Shown here: positions 33,663 to 42,601 of the stretch, piece by piece | Numbering within the stretch: the first letter of the stretch is position 1 | How the letters are laid out: every line of letters starts with the position of its first letter | Source: Sphingobacteriaceae bacterium | GTDB lineage: Bacteria > Bacteroidota > Bacteroidia > Sphingobacteriales > Sphingobacteriaceae | Reading direction: 5' to 3' | Length of the DNA: 64,000 bases | Assembly (NCBI GenBank): GCA_903642215.1 | Contig: CAHJWG010000002.1 | Span: 124,001 to 188,000 of the forward strand | Notes under the pieces: model-generated | Seen by the model: the letters and a program-made list of their open reading frames with translations, nothing else | The model's database searches: none | What the model was told of the DNA's origin: nothing | Translations under genes and position numbers: made by a program

Positions 33663-34682
33663 TTAATCAAAACCGGTATTTGTTTCCAAATCTGGTTTCC
33701 CAAGCGTAACTATCAGGCTTTTTAACCTTTCGATATGCTGATCAATATCCACTGCTTTTTCCAGTTTTTCTGCTTCCAAATCCGGGCGGTTCAGTTCGTG
33801 TAAGTGCTTTGCCGTTTCCCGGTACAACGTTCTGCGTTCTTCCAGCCTGCGCACAGATACCCACAAAGAATCTTCTAAAGCTTCAGACTGTTTATCCAAC
33901 AATGTTTTTTCGTTATAAACATGCCCTGTAAAGCAACGGTAACGATGAATCGTATCATTTTTTATGGCGAATAAAGAACCGCCGCAATCCGGGCAAGTGT
34001 AATCGCTGTGCGTACCGATTTTCTTTAACTCTTCAATACTGCTTACCATTTTTCTGGTCAGGTCAGCTTCAATCCTGATGTCTTCAGGCACTTGTGTTTG
34101 TTCTTTTACAGGTTTTGAGTTCATATCATCCAGTATATATCCGATATCTGCAACGGGTACTCTATAATCAACTTCCACGCGGTTTAAAACGTTTGTAGGC
34201 ATATCAGAAAACTGTGCTTCGGCCGGTTCCTGCACCATAGAAATGCCGCCGCATCTTTTAATGGCCAGCATGCCCGAAGTACCGTCATCCAGTAAACCGG
34301 TTAAAATGATGCCGATTACTTTTGAGTTATACGATGCCGCGGCCGACCGGAACAAAACATCGATAGACGGCCGCCAGCGGTTTTCGTGCGTGCCTTTAAT
34401 CACCCTTACAGAACCGGGTTGTAATATCATGTGGAAATCCGGCTTGGCAATGTAAACATGTTTCGATACAACAGGATCGCCGTCTTCTGCTACGCTGCAT
34501 TTAAAAGCAGTCCTTTTTTGCAGATGCTGTACCAAAACTTTACCTATCGAGTTGCGCGACACGTGCAAAACCACAAATATAGCTGCATCCAGGTGATCCG
34601 GAATATTTTGCAATAACTCACTGATCGCCTGCAAACCTCCGGCTGATGCCCCAACTACAATGATTGATTTAACCTGATCCAT
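33663..34682 (-). CDS. CheB-type methylesterase with zinc-ribbon tail
   Basis: 339 residues. Residues 5-185 form a CheB catalytic domain without receiver domain: Ser in VVGASAGGLQA, His in VLHVSRNS, Asp in LTGLLDDGTSG. Residues about 225-265 carry a zinc ribbon (YTCPDCGGSLF, then HRYRCFTGH). The rest is helical. These stand-alone CheB proteins occur with CheB-CheR-PAS fusions in Bacteroidota and probably act on non-chemotaxis signalling proteins. The kinase and fusion genes lie upstream on the same strand and in the same direction, 24 and 15 bases apart. Confidence 0.88.
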   Translation of the reverse strand: MDQVKSIIVVGASAGGLQAISELLQNIPDHLDAAIFVVLHVSRNSIGKVLVQHLQKRTAFKCSVAEDGDPVVSKHVYIAKPDFHMILQPGSVRVIKGTHENRWRPSIDVLFRSAAASYNSKVIGIILTGLLDDGTSGMLAIKRCGGISMVQEPAEAQFSDMPTNVLNRVEVDYRVPVADIGYILDDMNSKPVKEQTQVPEDIRIEADLTRKMVSSIEELKKIGTHSDYTCPDCGGSLFAIKNDTIHRYRCFTGHVYNEKTLLDKQSEALEDSLWVSVRRLEERRTLYRETAKHLHELNRPDLEAEKLEKAVDIDQHIERLKSLIVTLGKPDLETNTGFD

Positions 34683-34706
34683 TTATATATCTATATCTAA
34701 TTTTTG

Positions 34707-36296
34707 TTAAGCTTTTTTAATGTTTAAGTTAATATAAACAGTTGTGCCTGCATTTAGTTGAGATTCTATTTTGAGGGTACCTTTATATAATCTTAAACGG
34801 TTTTTTATACTGCTTAACCCTATACCTTTTGGTATTTTTAATTGGTCGTCCGTTTCAAAACCGATGCCATTATCTGTAACTTTTATCAAAATATGTTTAT
34901 ATTTTTTTGTTACTTCTATAATTATTTTACCGGCATTTGCATGTTTGATGCTGTTGTTGATCAGTTCCTGGATGATGCGGAAAATATTAAGCTGCAGCTG
35001 GAAATCTAAATTTTTATGGATGTTGGTTACTTTGGTACTCATGTGCAGCTTTGGGTTTGATAATCGTATTGCCAAATCTTCCAAGGTATCAGCAAGGCCG
35101 AAATCTGTTAAAATTGCCGGTGCCAGTTCAAAAGAAATATTTCGGATATCTTTGATACTTTGACGGAGCAGATCGTTAATTTTACTGATCATCATCCCGT
35201 CAGCAGTATGCTTAATCTGATCTACATCTAATTTTATCGCATACAGCATTTGCGCAATGCCGTCGTGCAAAACCTCGCTGATTCTTTTTTTCTCATTCTC
35301 TTCGGCTTGTAAACCGGCAGCCAAAATCATTTGCTGCTGTTCATCTTTAATTTTACCGGCCTGCAGCTCTGTAATTGTTTTTTCGCTGATATCCGTAAAC
35401 GTACCGATAAGGCATTTTTTATCCTGCTGATCTTTTATAATCTGCGCCCTGGCCTGGATATATTTGTAAGTTTCTCCCGGTGAAGCCGTACGGAAACGCA
35501 CGTTAAATTCATTTTCCTGTATAATGGTTTTCCGGATATGTTCTTCTACATTTTTACGGTCATTCGGATGGATACACTTCATCAGGTTTTCGTATTTCTG
35601 ATTATGTGCATCCGGCTCAAAACTGTAAAGGGAACAGCAAAAGCGATCTAAGTAAACTTGTCCGCTTAAAATATCCATATCCCAGATACCTGTTAAAGAA
35701 GCATCTAAAGCTATTTCTAAAGTCTTTTTTGCCTCTTTTAACTTTTGTTCTGCTGATTGCTGTTTGGTAATATCTGTAACGGTGAGGTAGCAAACCGGGT
35801 CTGCGGCAGTATTCATCAGCGCGATACCTTCTATATTTACGGTAAGCAACTGTTTTTGTGCATTAATTAACCTAATCTGGCAGCTTTGTGCAACAGGGTT
35901 TAAAAAAAGCCGGTTAAAATAATTGTAAAAAATATCATTGTCATCCCTGTAAACGTGCAGCAACAACGGCCTTTTGGTAATTGCTTCCTTGGTTAAGCCA
36001 AACATCTGCAAACCGGCCCGGTTAACATCCAAAATAATACCGGTTTTATCCGTTACAAAATAACCGATCGGTGCCAGTTCAAACAAATTGGTAAACTTTG
36101 TTTTCTGCTGTTCCAGCTCTGTAGCAGTAAGCTGCAGTTCGTCATTCTGCATTTCCAGTTCCAGCTGGTAAACCTGTACTTCATGGAATATTCTTTTTAC
36201 CTTAATCGTTTCCAGCTCGTCCAGCTTCTCATCATTTGCAGATAATAACTGCTCTGCTTTTTGCCGAAGCACTTCCAACACACTCTGTTTCTCCAT
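34707..36296 (-). CDS. PAS sensor histidine kinase (HisKA_3 type)
   Basis: 529 residues from ATG 36296. Soluble. Coiled coil at 1-75; PAS domain about 75-185 (FELAPIGYFVTDKTGIILDVN); second PAS with PAC about 195-315 (ALDASLTGIWDMD). HisKA_3 dimerisation with phospho-acceptor His in SEVLHDGIAQML near 345, HATPase_c with N box ELINNSIKHANAG, G1 TDNGIGFE and GIGLSSIKNRL. NarX/LiaS-type kinase whose partner should be a LuxR-type response regulator, none being encoded here. Lack of membrane segments means a cytoplasmic signal. Confidence 0.9.
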   Translation of the reverse strand: MEKQSVLEVLRQKAEQLLSANDEKLDELETIKVKRIFHEVQVYQLELEMQNDELQLTATELEQQKTKFTNLFELAPIGYFVTDKTGIILDVNRAGLQMFGLTKEAITKRPLLLHVYRDDNDIFYNYFNRLFLNPVAQSCQIRLINAQKQLLTVNIEGIALMNTAADPVCYLTVTDITKQQSAEQKLKEAKKTLEIALDASLTGIWDMDILSGQVYLDRFCCSLYSFEPDAHNQKYENLMKCIHPNDRKNVEEHIRKTIIQENEFNVRFRTASPGETYKYIQARAQIIKDQQDKKCLIGTFTDISEKTITELQAGKIKDEQQQMILAAGLQAEENEKKRISEVLHDGIAQMLYAIKLDVDQIKHTADGMMISKINDLLRQSIKDIRNISFELAPAILTDFGLADTLEDLAIRLSNPKLHMSTKVTNIHKNLDFQLQLNIFRIIQELINNSIKHANAGKIIIEVTKKYKHILIKVTDNGIGFETDDQLKIPKGIGLSSIKNRLRLYKGTLKIESQLNAGTTVYINLNIKKA

Positions 36297-36311
36297 TTTC
36301 AAAAAATTGCA

Positions 36312-39275
36312 CTAAATTTTAACGGTAATTTCTTCTATCGTTAAAAGGGTTATTAATGTTTGCTGCGTATATTCATCAACAGACGGAATGCTGGTGATAC
36401 GCAATTGTTTTTGGCCGATGTAAGGGAAATCATGTGTTAAAAGAAGCTCTGTTTTTTCCTGCGGGAGGTTTTTAATAACCTTATCCAGTTGTGTTGTTTT
36501 CCAAAATTCATGCACCATAACCGGGAAAGCAACGCCGATAATCTGCTGCTCATCAACTTTAAAATAAGCGGTAAAATGTTTATTGACCGTTATAATTTCC
36601 TGCTTTCCGTTTAGTAAAACGGCAGGAATTTGTAATAAATCAAGTGTGTTCTGCGAATACTTAATCAACGTGTTAACTTTATTTTCCAACGCTTTTAAAG
36701 CGGTGATGTTGGTAAAAGTGAGTACAACGCCGTTTATAAAATTATCCAGCGTGCGGTAAGGCATAATCCGCAGGTTGTACCAATCGTTATTATTGGTTTT
36801 GATTTCAATTTCTTTGGCAGCCAGCGTTTCGATTACACTATAAATTACCTGCTTAAAATCCGGGAAGTTAAAGTTGAATACAATATCTGTTATCGGCCGG
36901 CCGATATCCGTATTAATCACTTTAAACAAAGTTTTTACTTTCGGTGTAAAACGTAAAACTATTAAACGGTTATCCAAAAAAATAGTACCGATTTCCGTGC
37001 TGTCCAGCAGGTTTTTCATATCGTTGTTCAGGCCGGTCAGTTCTTCGGCTTTTGCCTGATAGGAAGTGTTAATCGTCATTAACTCCTCGTTAAGCGATTG
37101 CATTTCTTCTTTGGTTGTTAAAGATTCCTCATTAGTGCTTTGGAGTTCTTCGTTGGTGCTTTGGAGTTCTTCGTTGGTAGATTTTAGTTCTTCCAGTGAA
37201 GTTTCCATCTGCTCTATCGTGCTGTTTAACTGTTGCTTGGTATATTCCAGCTCCTGCTCCAGTTCTTCCGCTAAAACATTTGCGGGCAGTTCCTTTTGCT
37301 TAATTTTTTTAACGTCGGGTGCTTTTTTTAGCAGCCCTTTATCTTCAAGGATAATCAGCGTTAAGCCATAAAAAGCAGCATCTTCCATTAAACAAGCTTT
37401 GATATTTATCAGCCGGATATCATCGTCTTCTTTAGTTTTGGTATCATTTACGATAATGGTTTTCTTTTGAACCTTGGCCTGATATACTGCGTTACGAATA
37501 ACGTATTTCAGCTCCTCTTTAACCATTTCGTAAATATTTACAGCAGCTTCGCCGGGATTAAGCTCTAAAAATTTACCTGTTTTACCGTTAATGTAAAGGA
37601 TATCCCCTTTATCATTTATCAAAACAGCAACAGGCGTATAATTATCAAGCAAAAATTTAGAAAAACTATCTGATAGTGTTTTTTTGGAAGCCGGTTTATT
37701 TTCTTCCATTCTGCTGCTTGTTTGCTGTTTGGCAATCTGAAACGGGAAATCAAATACTTTGCCGGATGCGGAAGTGCTTTCTTTACAGGCAAATATTTTC
37801 CATTTAGGGTCAACCGGGATAAATAAATCTGTAAAACCACCAATAGATTCTGCCGGGCCAAGCATTAAAAGCGCATTTGGGTTAAGCGAATAATGATAAA
37901 CCGGGATAATTTTTTTCTGTAACTCTGTGTTCAGATAAATCATCACGTTGCGGCAGGTTAACAAATCTAAGCGGGTAAAAGGGGCATCCTTAATAATGTT
38001 GTGCTGGGCAAACACAATCATTTCCCGCAGTTCTTTTTTTACCTGATAATTATCTCCTTTTTTAATAAAAAACTGCTCTAATCTTTCGGTAGAAACATCT
38101 GCAACGATATTGCCTTTGTACGTACCGGCACGCGCCGTTTCAATGGCTTCCATATCCAGGTCGGTTGCAAAAATCTGGATTTTTGGTACACGGGCTACGT
38201 TCATCGCGTTAAAACATTCCAGCAGTAAAATACCGATGGTGTAAGCCTCTTCTCCGGTAGAACAGGCCGTTACCCAGATGCGTACCGGTTCGTGGTCTTT
38301 TTTCTGTTTTAAAATCGGGAACAGCTTGTCTTTTAAAGATTCAAAAGCGTGGCTGTCTCTAAAAAATTTGGTTACACCGATCAGCAGTTCATTAAAAAGA
38401 ATATCGATTTCTTGCGGGTTTTCCCTTAAATGGCTGATATAAGTTGTGTAATCCGGCAACTGGTGGAAAGCCAACCGCCTGTCAATCCGCCGGGTAATTG
38501 TATTTTTTTTATAATGAGAAAAATCATGGCCGGTATGGCTGCGCAACAGCATCAGGATTTTCTGAATAGAATTTCCGTCCCGGATGTCTGTTTTCAGCTG
38601 TTCTGCCGGGTCTTCATTAATGGCCGGGTGATTAAGATATTGGATCAGTTTAATCGGCATTTCCTCGGGAGCCAGCACATAATCTACCAGCTTTGTACCG
38701 ATGGCTGCTTTGGGCATGCTGTTATACTGCGCCGTTTCCGGATCCTGCACCATCACCATGCCTAATTTTTCCTTAATCACGCGGAGGCCGGTTTCGCCGT
38801 CAGAACCCATCCCGGAAAGGATAATGGCAACAGCTTTATTCCACTGGTCTTCGGCTAAACTTTGCAAAAAATAATCAATCGGCAAGCGGAAACCACGCGA
38901 TTTTGAAGGTGATAAAAGAAGTAGTTTGCGGTTATGGATGCCCATATCTTTGTTGGGCGGGATGATGTAAACGCTGTTCGGTTTTACCAAAACACCATCA
39001 TCTGCCTGCTGCACCGGCATCGGCGAAAAATTTTGCACGAGTTCGGCAAAATTGCCGGAATAGTTTGGATCGAGGTGCATAATGATCACAAAAGCCATCC
39101 CGCTATCCGCCGGCATATGCCTGAAAAATTTTTCGAAAGCCTGAAAAGAACCGGCCGAACCACCGATGGCTACGATAGGAAAAGATTTAGGTTTGTTCAC
39201 CCTGGCAGTTGTGTTTTTTTCGGTTTTGGTTATTCTAAAATTTGTGATTGACGATTTTGGCGTACTTTCCATCAT
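36312..39275 (-). CDS. CheB-CheR-PAS fusion protein
   Basis: About 987 residues from ATG 39275 (a GTG four codons upstream is the alternative). CheB domain about 30-215: GGSAGSFQAF, IIMHLDPNYSG, LSGMGSDGETG. CheR domain about 230-480: NTITRRIDRRL, TKFFRD, and SAM motif WVTACSTGEEAYT. Then PAS (about 510-620), a coiled coil with three heptad-triplet repeats NEELQST (about 690-750), a second PAS-like domain (about 760-875) and a third (about 885-985). Methylesterase and methyltransferase in one chain imply a reversible glutamate methylation cycle on a partner not seen here. First gene of the three-gene unit. Confidence 0.93.
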   Translation of the reverse strand: MMESTPKSSITNFRITKTEKNTTARVNKPKSFPIVAIGGSAGSFQAFEKFFRHMPADSGMAFVIIMHLDPNYSGNFAELVQNFSPMPVQQADDGVLVKPNSVYIIPPNKDMGIHNRKLLLLSPSKSRGFRLPIDYFLQSLAEDQWNKAVAIILSGMGSDGETGLRVIKEKLGMVMVQDPETAQYNSMPKAAIGTKLVDYVLAPEEMPIKLIQYLNHPAINEDPAEQLKTDIRDGNSIQKILMLLRSHTGHDFSHYKKNTITRRIDRRLAFHQLPDYTTYISHLRENPQEIDILFNELLIGVTKFFRDSHAFESLKDKLFPILKQKKDHEPVRIWVTACSTGEEAYTIGILLLECFNAMNVARVPKIQIFATDLDMEAIETARAGTYKGNIVADVSTERLEQFFIKKGDNYQVKKELREMIVFAQHNIIKDAPFTRLDLLTCRNVMIYLNTELQKKIIPVYHYSLNPNALLMLGPAESIGGFTDLFIPVDPKWKIFACKESTSASGKVFDFPFQIAKQQTSSRMEENKPASKKTLSDSFSKFLLDNYTPVAVLINDKGDILYINGKTGKFLELNPGEAAVNIYEMVKEELKYVIRNAVYQAKVQKKTIIVNDTKTKEDDDIRLINIKACLMEDAAFYGLTLIILEDKGLLKKAPDVKKIKQKELPANVLAEELEQELEYTKQQLNSTIEQMETSLEELKSTNEELQSTNEELQSTNEESLTTKEEMQSLNEELMTINTSYQAKAEELTGLNNDMKNLLDSTEIGTIFLDNRLIVLRFTPKVKTLFKVINTDIGRPITDIVFNFNFPDFKQVIYSVIETLAAKEIEIKTNNNDWYNLRIMPYRTLDNFINGVVLTFTNITALKALENKVNTLIKYSQNTLDLLQIPAVLLNGKQEIITVNKHFTAYFKVDEQQIIGVAFPVMVHEFWKTTQLDKVIKNLPQEKTELLLTHDFPYIGQKQLRITSIPSVDEYTQQTLITLLTIEEITVKI
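37125..37187 (-). repeat. Three 21-bp tandem units inside the CheB-CheR-PAS gene
   Basis: Near-identical 21-base units coding for (L/K)(Q/K)STNEE-type heptads in the coiled coil. In frame, so copy-number change would lengthen the coil by seven residues. Confidence 0.8.
38911..38924 (+). repeat. Dispersed motif within CheB-CheR-PAS coding region
   Basis: GATAAAAGAAGTAG, preceded by GGT as in the intergenic extended copies. Confidence 0.65.
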
Positions 39276-39517
39276 GTTTTCGGTCACGGTAAATTGGATG
39301 ATTATGTATTGTAAGCTGCGGATTCAAATCGAAGCCTGTAAAAATTTTGCAGGTAGAAATGAGGAGGAAACGTAAATTAATAACAACTGCGCAATGCCGA
39401 TTTGAAGTATAAAGCCTTGCTATCCGAGCGTAAAATTAGTTATTTAATTTAGTTATCAGAACGGAAAAAGGAAGGAATTCATTCCCGCCGTTAACATAAA
39501 TTCGGATTAACAATCCG

Positions 39518-39531
39518 ATGCTTCTTTTACC
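39518..39531 (-). repeat. Dispersed motif, GAAG form
   Basis: ATGCTTCTTTTACC, nine bases beyond the LOG gene stop. Confidence 0.85.
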
Positions 39532-39540
39532 GTTAAAATA

Positions 39541-40125
39541 TCAGGAAAGGTGTTGATCTTTAAACCAAACTCCATCCGGCAAAGCAGTAAAATTGTACAT
39601 CAGATCAATTAATTCCTGCGGATGTGGGCTGCTTAAAACCAAGTTTCGGTTAGTCGGTTTTAAAAAACGGTTTGCCACCATCACGTCCATCTGTTTTAGT
39701 AAAAAATCGTAAAAACCGTTAACGTTAAGTAAGCCGATAGGTTTATGATGCAAGCCCAGCTGCAGCCAGGTTAACACTTCAAAAAACTCTTCGAGCGTAC
39801 CAAAACCGCCGGGCAACGTAATGATGCCATCGCACAATTCGTTCATCAGCTGTTTCCTTTGGTGCATGTTTTCTACCACGTGCATTTCGGTTAAACCGGT
39901 GTGGCCAACTTCTTTATCCATTAAAAAACCCGGGATTACGCCGATAGCTTTTCCTCCGCGCTGCAAAACAGCATCCGCAATTAAACCCATTACGCCAACT
40001 TTTCCGCCGCCAAAAACCAGGGAAATGTTTTGGTTTACCATAATTTCTGCAAGGTGATCAATGGCTTGTTTCAGCTGTACATCGCCGTTGAAATTTGCTC
40101 CGCAGAAAACACAAATAGACTTCAT
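39541..40125 (-). CDS. LOG-family phosphoribohydrolase
   Basis: 194 residues. Rossmann-like fold with VFCGANFNGD near the N-terminus, SLVFGGGKVGVMGLIADAVL, and the catalytic signature PGGFGTLEEFFEVLTW (PGGxGTxxE). LOG proteins cleave nucleoside 5'-monophosphates (cytokinin ribotides in plants; often AMP or other NMPs in bacteria). Single-gene unit. Confidence 0.93.
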   Translation of the reverse strand: MKSICVFCGANFNGDVQLKQAIDHLAEIMVNQNISLVFGGGKVGVMGLIADAVLQRGGKAIGVIPGFLMDKEVGHTGLTEMHVVENMHQRKQLMNELCDGIITLPGGFGTLEEFFEVLTWLQLGLHHKPIGLLNVNGFYDFLLKQMDVMVANRFLKPTNRNLVLSSPHPQELIDLMYNFTALPDGVWFKDQHLS

Positions 40126-40196
40126 TTGCCTAAAGTCGGAATTGTGTTGGAAAGGAGCGATGTTTTTTTGGAAAAATAGATTTTCATTTTGATAAT

Positions 40197-40254
40197 AGGA
40201 GGGATCTTCATCAAAGCCACAAACTTATCCGGTTGAAAGAAGATTTCTCCCTGC
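40197..40254. repeat. Bacteroidota GATCTTC/GAAGAT hairpin repeat
   Basis: AGGAGGGATCTTC paired with GAAGATTTCTCCCT around a loop that includes AACTTATCCGGTTGAAA; that loop is shared with the copy at 40669. Confidence 0.75.
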
Positions 40255-40519
40255 GGGCGTTTTGTCCGGCCTTCCCGCACTTGGGCGGAGACCTGACGCT
40301 TTAGAATATCCGGGTAATTATTCTGCGCTGTTAAATGGTTTTGTTTTTAATGCTTCTTTTATTGATATAAATTAGCTGTATTGAAAAGAACTCTTGTTTT
40401 TTATTTAAGAAGGACAGGCGACGTGCAAAGTATGCGCCCAGGAGCGTTAGCCTGCATTTCGCCCGGAGGTGATCCGAATTGCTTGATCTTTTGGTTCTTT
40501 TGTATCAAGACAAAAGAAC
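40245..40519 (-). repeat. Composite intergenic repeat, copy B (inverted to copy A)
   Basis: Reverse of copy A: segment 40245-40310 (GGGCGTTTTGTCCGGCC, GACGCTTTAGAATATCCG) matches 30050-30135, and 40350-40519 matches 29862-30030 including hairpin GTTCTTTTG/CAAAAGAAC (40494-40519). The terminal inverted repeat found at 30140 is missing here and is replaced by the GATCTTC hairpin repeat. Confidence 0.7.
40350..40363 (-). repeat. Dispersed motif inside composite repeat B
   Basis: ATGCTTCTTTTATT, at the place equivalent to 30014 in copy A. Confidence 0.85.
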
Positions 40520-40579
40520 GTAAACAAAAAACAAAATTTGAAGAAGATCCCTCTTTCATCGGGATGACAAAAGTAACCG

Positions 40580-40609
40580 ATACTGTTTTTATCGGCATAA
40601 AAACAGCAT
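40580..40609. repeat. Head-to-head pair of ACAG motifs forming a palindrome
   Basis: ATACTGTTTTTAT-CGGC-ATAAAAACAGCAT: 30 bases, 12 of 13 arm positions pair. It could fold as a hairpin or bind a dimeric protein. It lies in a 644-base gene-free gap (40126-40769) that otherwise holds composite repeat B and two GATCTTC hairpin repeats; no gene is seen there. Confidence 0.85.
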
Positions 40610-40668
40610 GCTAATTATTTAGTAAACCATCTAAAGTAATTGCCATATTGCGGCAAACTTTTCTTTTT

Positions 40669-40753
40669 GTCATCTCGACGGTAGGAGAGATCTTCTTTAA
40701 AGCCATCAACTTATCCGGTTGAAAGAAGATTTTTCTCTTCAGGCAAAATGATA
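40669..40753. repeat. Bacteroidota GATCTTC/GAAGAT hairpin repeat
   Basis: GTCATCTCGACGGTAGGAG, GATCTTC, loop with CAACTTATCCGGTTGAAA, then GAAGAT; near the MarC gene end. Confidence 0.75.
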
Positions 40754-40769
40754 ACCCATGGTAGTAAAA

Positions 40770-41342
40770 CTATAAATGTGTATTGCTCCTGAAAAGCTTG
40801 ATAGAAATAGCCAGCAAAATAATTCCGAATGCTTTCCGTAAAATATTTAAACCTGTTTTACCCAGCATTCTTTCCAGCAGCTGCACGTTTTTCAATACCA
40901 AATAAACAAAAATGGTATTGAGCGTGATGCCAACTAAAATATTTTGTGTCTGGTATTCTGATTTTAGCGAAAGCAATGTTGTCATCGTTCCGGCACCGGC
41001 AATTAACGGGAAAGCAAGCGGCACGATGGAAGCGGTAGAAGAAATCTCTTCTTCTTTAAAAAGACGAACGCCTAAAATAAGCTCTACGGCAATAACAAAA
41101 ATAACCAGCGAACCGGCAATGGCAAAAGAGGCAACATCGATATTGATGATTGCCAGTAACTGATCGCCCACAAAAAGAAAAATAACCATCAGCACTAAAA
41201 CCGTAAGCGAGGCTTTTTCCGATTCGATTTTGCCTGCTTTTTGCCGCATATCAATAATGATCGGGATGGTGCCGATGATATCGATAATCGCAAAAAGTAT
41301 CATGGTTACAGATAGTATTTCTCTTGGATTGAAAGTTAGCAT
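40770..41342 (-). CDS. MarC-family membrane protein
   Basis: 190 residues, six predicted helices. Family marks: FAIIDIIGTIPIIIDM near the N-terminus, IAGSLVIFVIAVELILG, and PLAFPLIAGAGTMTTLL. MarC/UPF0056 proteins have unknown transport function; they are no longer thought to cause multiple antibiotic resistance. It is followed four bases upstream by an MFS gene on the same strand, so both are likely co-transcribed. Confidence 0.9.
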   Translation of the reverse strand: MLTFNPREILSVTMILFAIIDIIGTIPIIIDMRQKAGKIESEKASLTVLVLMVIFLFVGDQLLAIINIDVASFAIAGSLVIFVIAVELILGVRLFKEEEISSTASIVPLAFPLIAGAGTMTTLLSLKSEYQTQNILVGITLNTIFVYLVLKNVQLLERMLGKTGLNILRKAFGIILLAISIKLFRSNTHL

Positions 41343-41346
41343 GTGT

Positions 41347-42513
41347 TTAAGGGTTACTGTTTTCTTTTGCTCTTAAAAAAAAGGTAAATAAAAAACCTAT
41401 TGCAATAAAAGCGGCGGATAAAAAGAATGTATAATGAACCGAAATTCCTGAAATTAAACCTGCGCTGATCGGGCCGAATATCTGCCCGATGGAAGCGTAA
41501 GACTGATTAATCCCCAAAGTTTGCCCTTGTTCGTTCTGGCCCACACGATCAGAAATTATCGCATTCAGCATCGGGTTTCTTAGTCCATTAAACAATCCGT
41601 AACCGCACATACAGGCTGTAAAAAAGATAAGCTGATTGGTAAATCCGGATAAAAGCATCGCTACAAAACAAAAAACGAGTGATAAAAGAAGTATGAGCGA
41701 TTTGGAGGAAATGAGTTTGGTAATATACGGAACGGCCAGCTGCATTAAAATACCTGAAATACCGAAACCGGCAAAGAAAACACCGATTTGGAACGGTGTA
41801 ATTTTCAATACATCTGCGGTAAATGTTTGGAAGCCGATAATCATGGTAAACTGTGCCATTGTTAATAAAAAGCCGATAAAAATAGCACTGCCTATTACGG
41901 GTTTTTTAAGCACCGTAACCAGTGATTTAAAACTGAATTTACTATCATTTTTACGCTCGTGTTTCGGATTGGTTTCCTTCAAAAAGAAATAGGTACAGAT
42001 AATGCCGAGCAAGGCGATTGCTGCCGAAAAATAAAACGGTGCCTGTAAACTGATTTTACTCATCACGCCGCCGATTGCCGGCCCGATTACAAAGCCGAAA
42101 CCAAAAGCAGAACCAATAATGCCGAAATTTTTTGCGCGGTCTTCCGAAGAGGAAGTATCCGAAACAATTGCCTGTGCTACAGAAATATTTCCGCCGGTGA
42201 TGCCATCCAGAATCCTTGCTGCAAATAACATGATCAGGCTTCTGGCCTGTGCAAAAAGAATAAATGAAATGCAGGTACCGATCAGGCTGATGATTAAAAT
42301 CGGTTTCCGGCCGTATTTATCAGACAAAGATCCTAAAACCGGCGTAGCGAAAAACTGGGCAATGGAAAACGAAGCTGTTAGCAAGCCCAAAGTTTGTTCG
42401 GTAATGCCAAACTGTTTGCCGTATGGATAAATTAGCGGAACGATAATGCCAAAGCCTAAGGAGTTGATTACGCATATAAAAACCAGCACCCATAAGTTTT
42501 TGTTGTTTTTCAT
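41347..42513 (-). CDS. MFS drug:H+ antiporter-like transporter
   Basis: 388 residues, twelve helices. DHA1 features: motif A GSLSDKYGRKPILIISLIG after helix 2, motif C-like IGPAIGGVMSK in helix 5. Resembles TetA/YdeR-type exporters; substrate unknown. First gene of the unit with marC. A dispersed-motif copy (41680-41693) is inside the gene. Confidence 0.9.
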   Translation of the reverse strand: MKNNKNLWVLVFICVINSLGFGIIVPLIYPYGKQFGITEQTLGLLTASFSIAQFFATPVLGSLSDKYGRKPILIISLIGTCISFILFAQARSLIMLFAARILDGITGGNISVAQAIVSDTSSSEDRAKNFGIIGSAFGFGFVIGPAIGGVMSKISLQAPFYFSAAIALLGIICTYFFLKETNPKHERKNDSKFSFKSLVTVLKKPVIGSAIFIGFLLTMAQFTMIIGFQTFTADVLKITPFQIGVFFAGFGISGILMQLAVPYITKLISSKSLILLLSLVFCFVAMLLSGFTNQLIFFTACMCGYGLFNGLRNPMLNAIISDRVGQNEQGQTLGINQSYASIGQIFGPISAGLISGISVHYTFFLSAAFIAIGFLFTFFLRAKENSNP

Positions 42514-42553
42514 CGGATATAATTGACAGCTAAAGAAAGTATTAAAAACTAAA

Positions 42554-42578
42554 AAAGGTTCTGCTTGGCAGAACCTTT
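42554..42578 (-). terminator. Terminator of the amino acid permease gene
   Basis: AAAGGTTCTGC-TTG-GCAGAACCTTT, 24 bases beyond the stop. Confidence 0.85.
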
Positions 42579-42601
42579 ACAAAAAGTATTTTTATTGTAC
42601 T

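Noticed and set aside
37125-37187. Tandem repeat as a mobile or CRISPR-like element
   Set aside because: It is in frame inside a coiled-coil coding region and encodes heptads.
34707-39275. A chemotaxis operon
   Set aside because: CheA, CheW, CheY and receptors are missing.
40381-40614. A 77-residue reading frame in the gap after LOG
   Set aside because: It lies fully on composite repeat B and the motif palindrome; composition is not protein-like.
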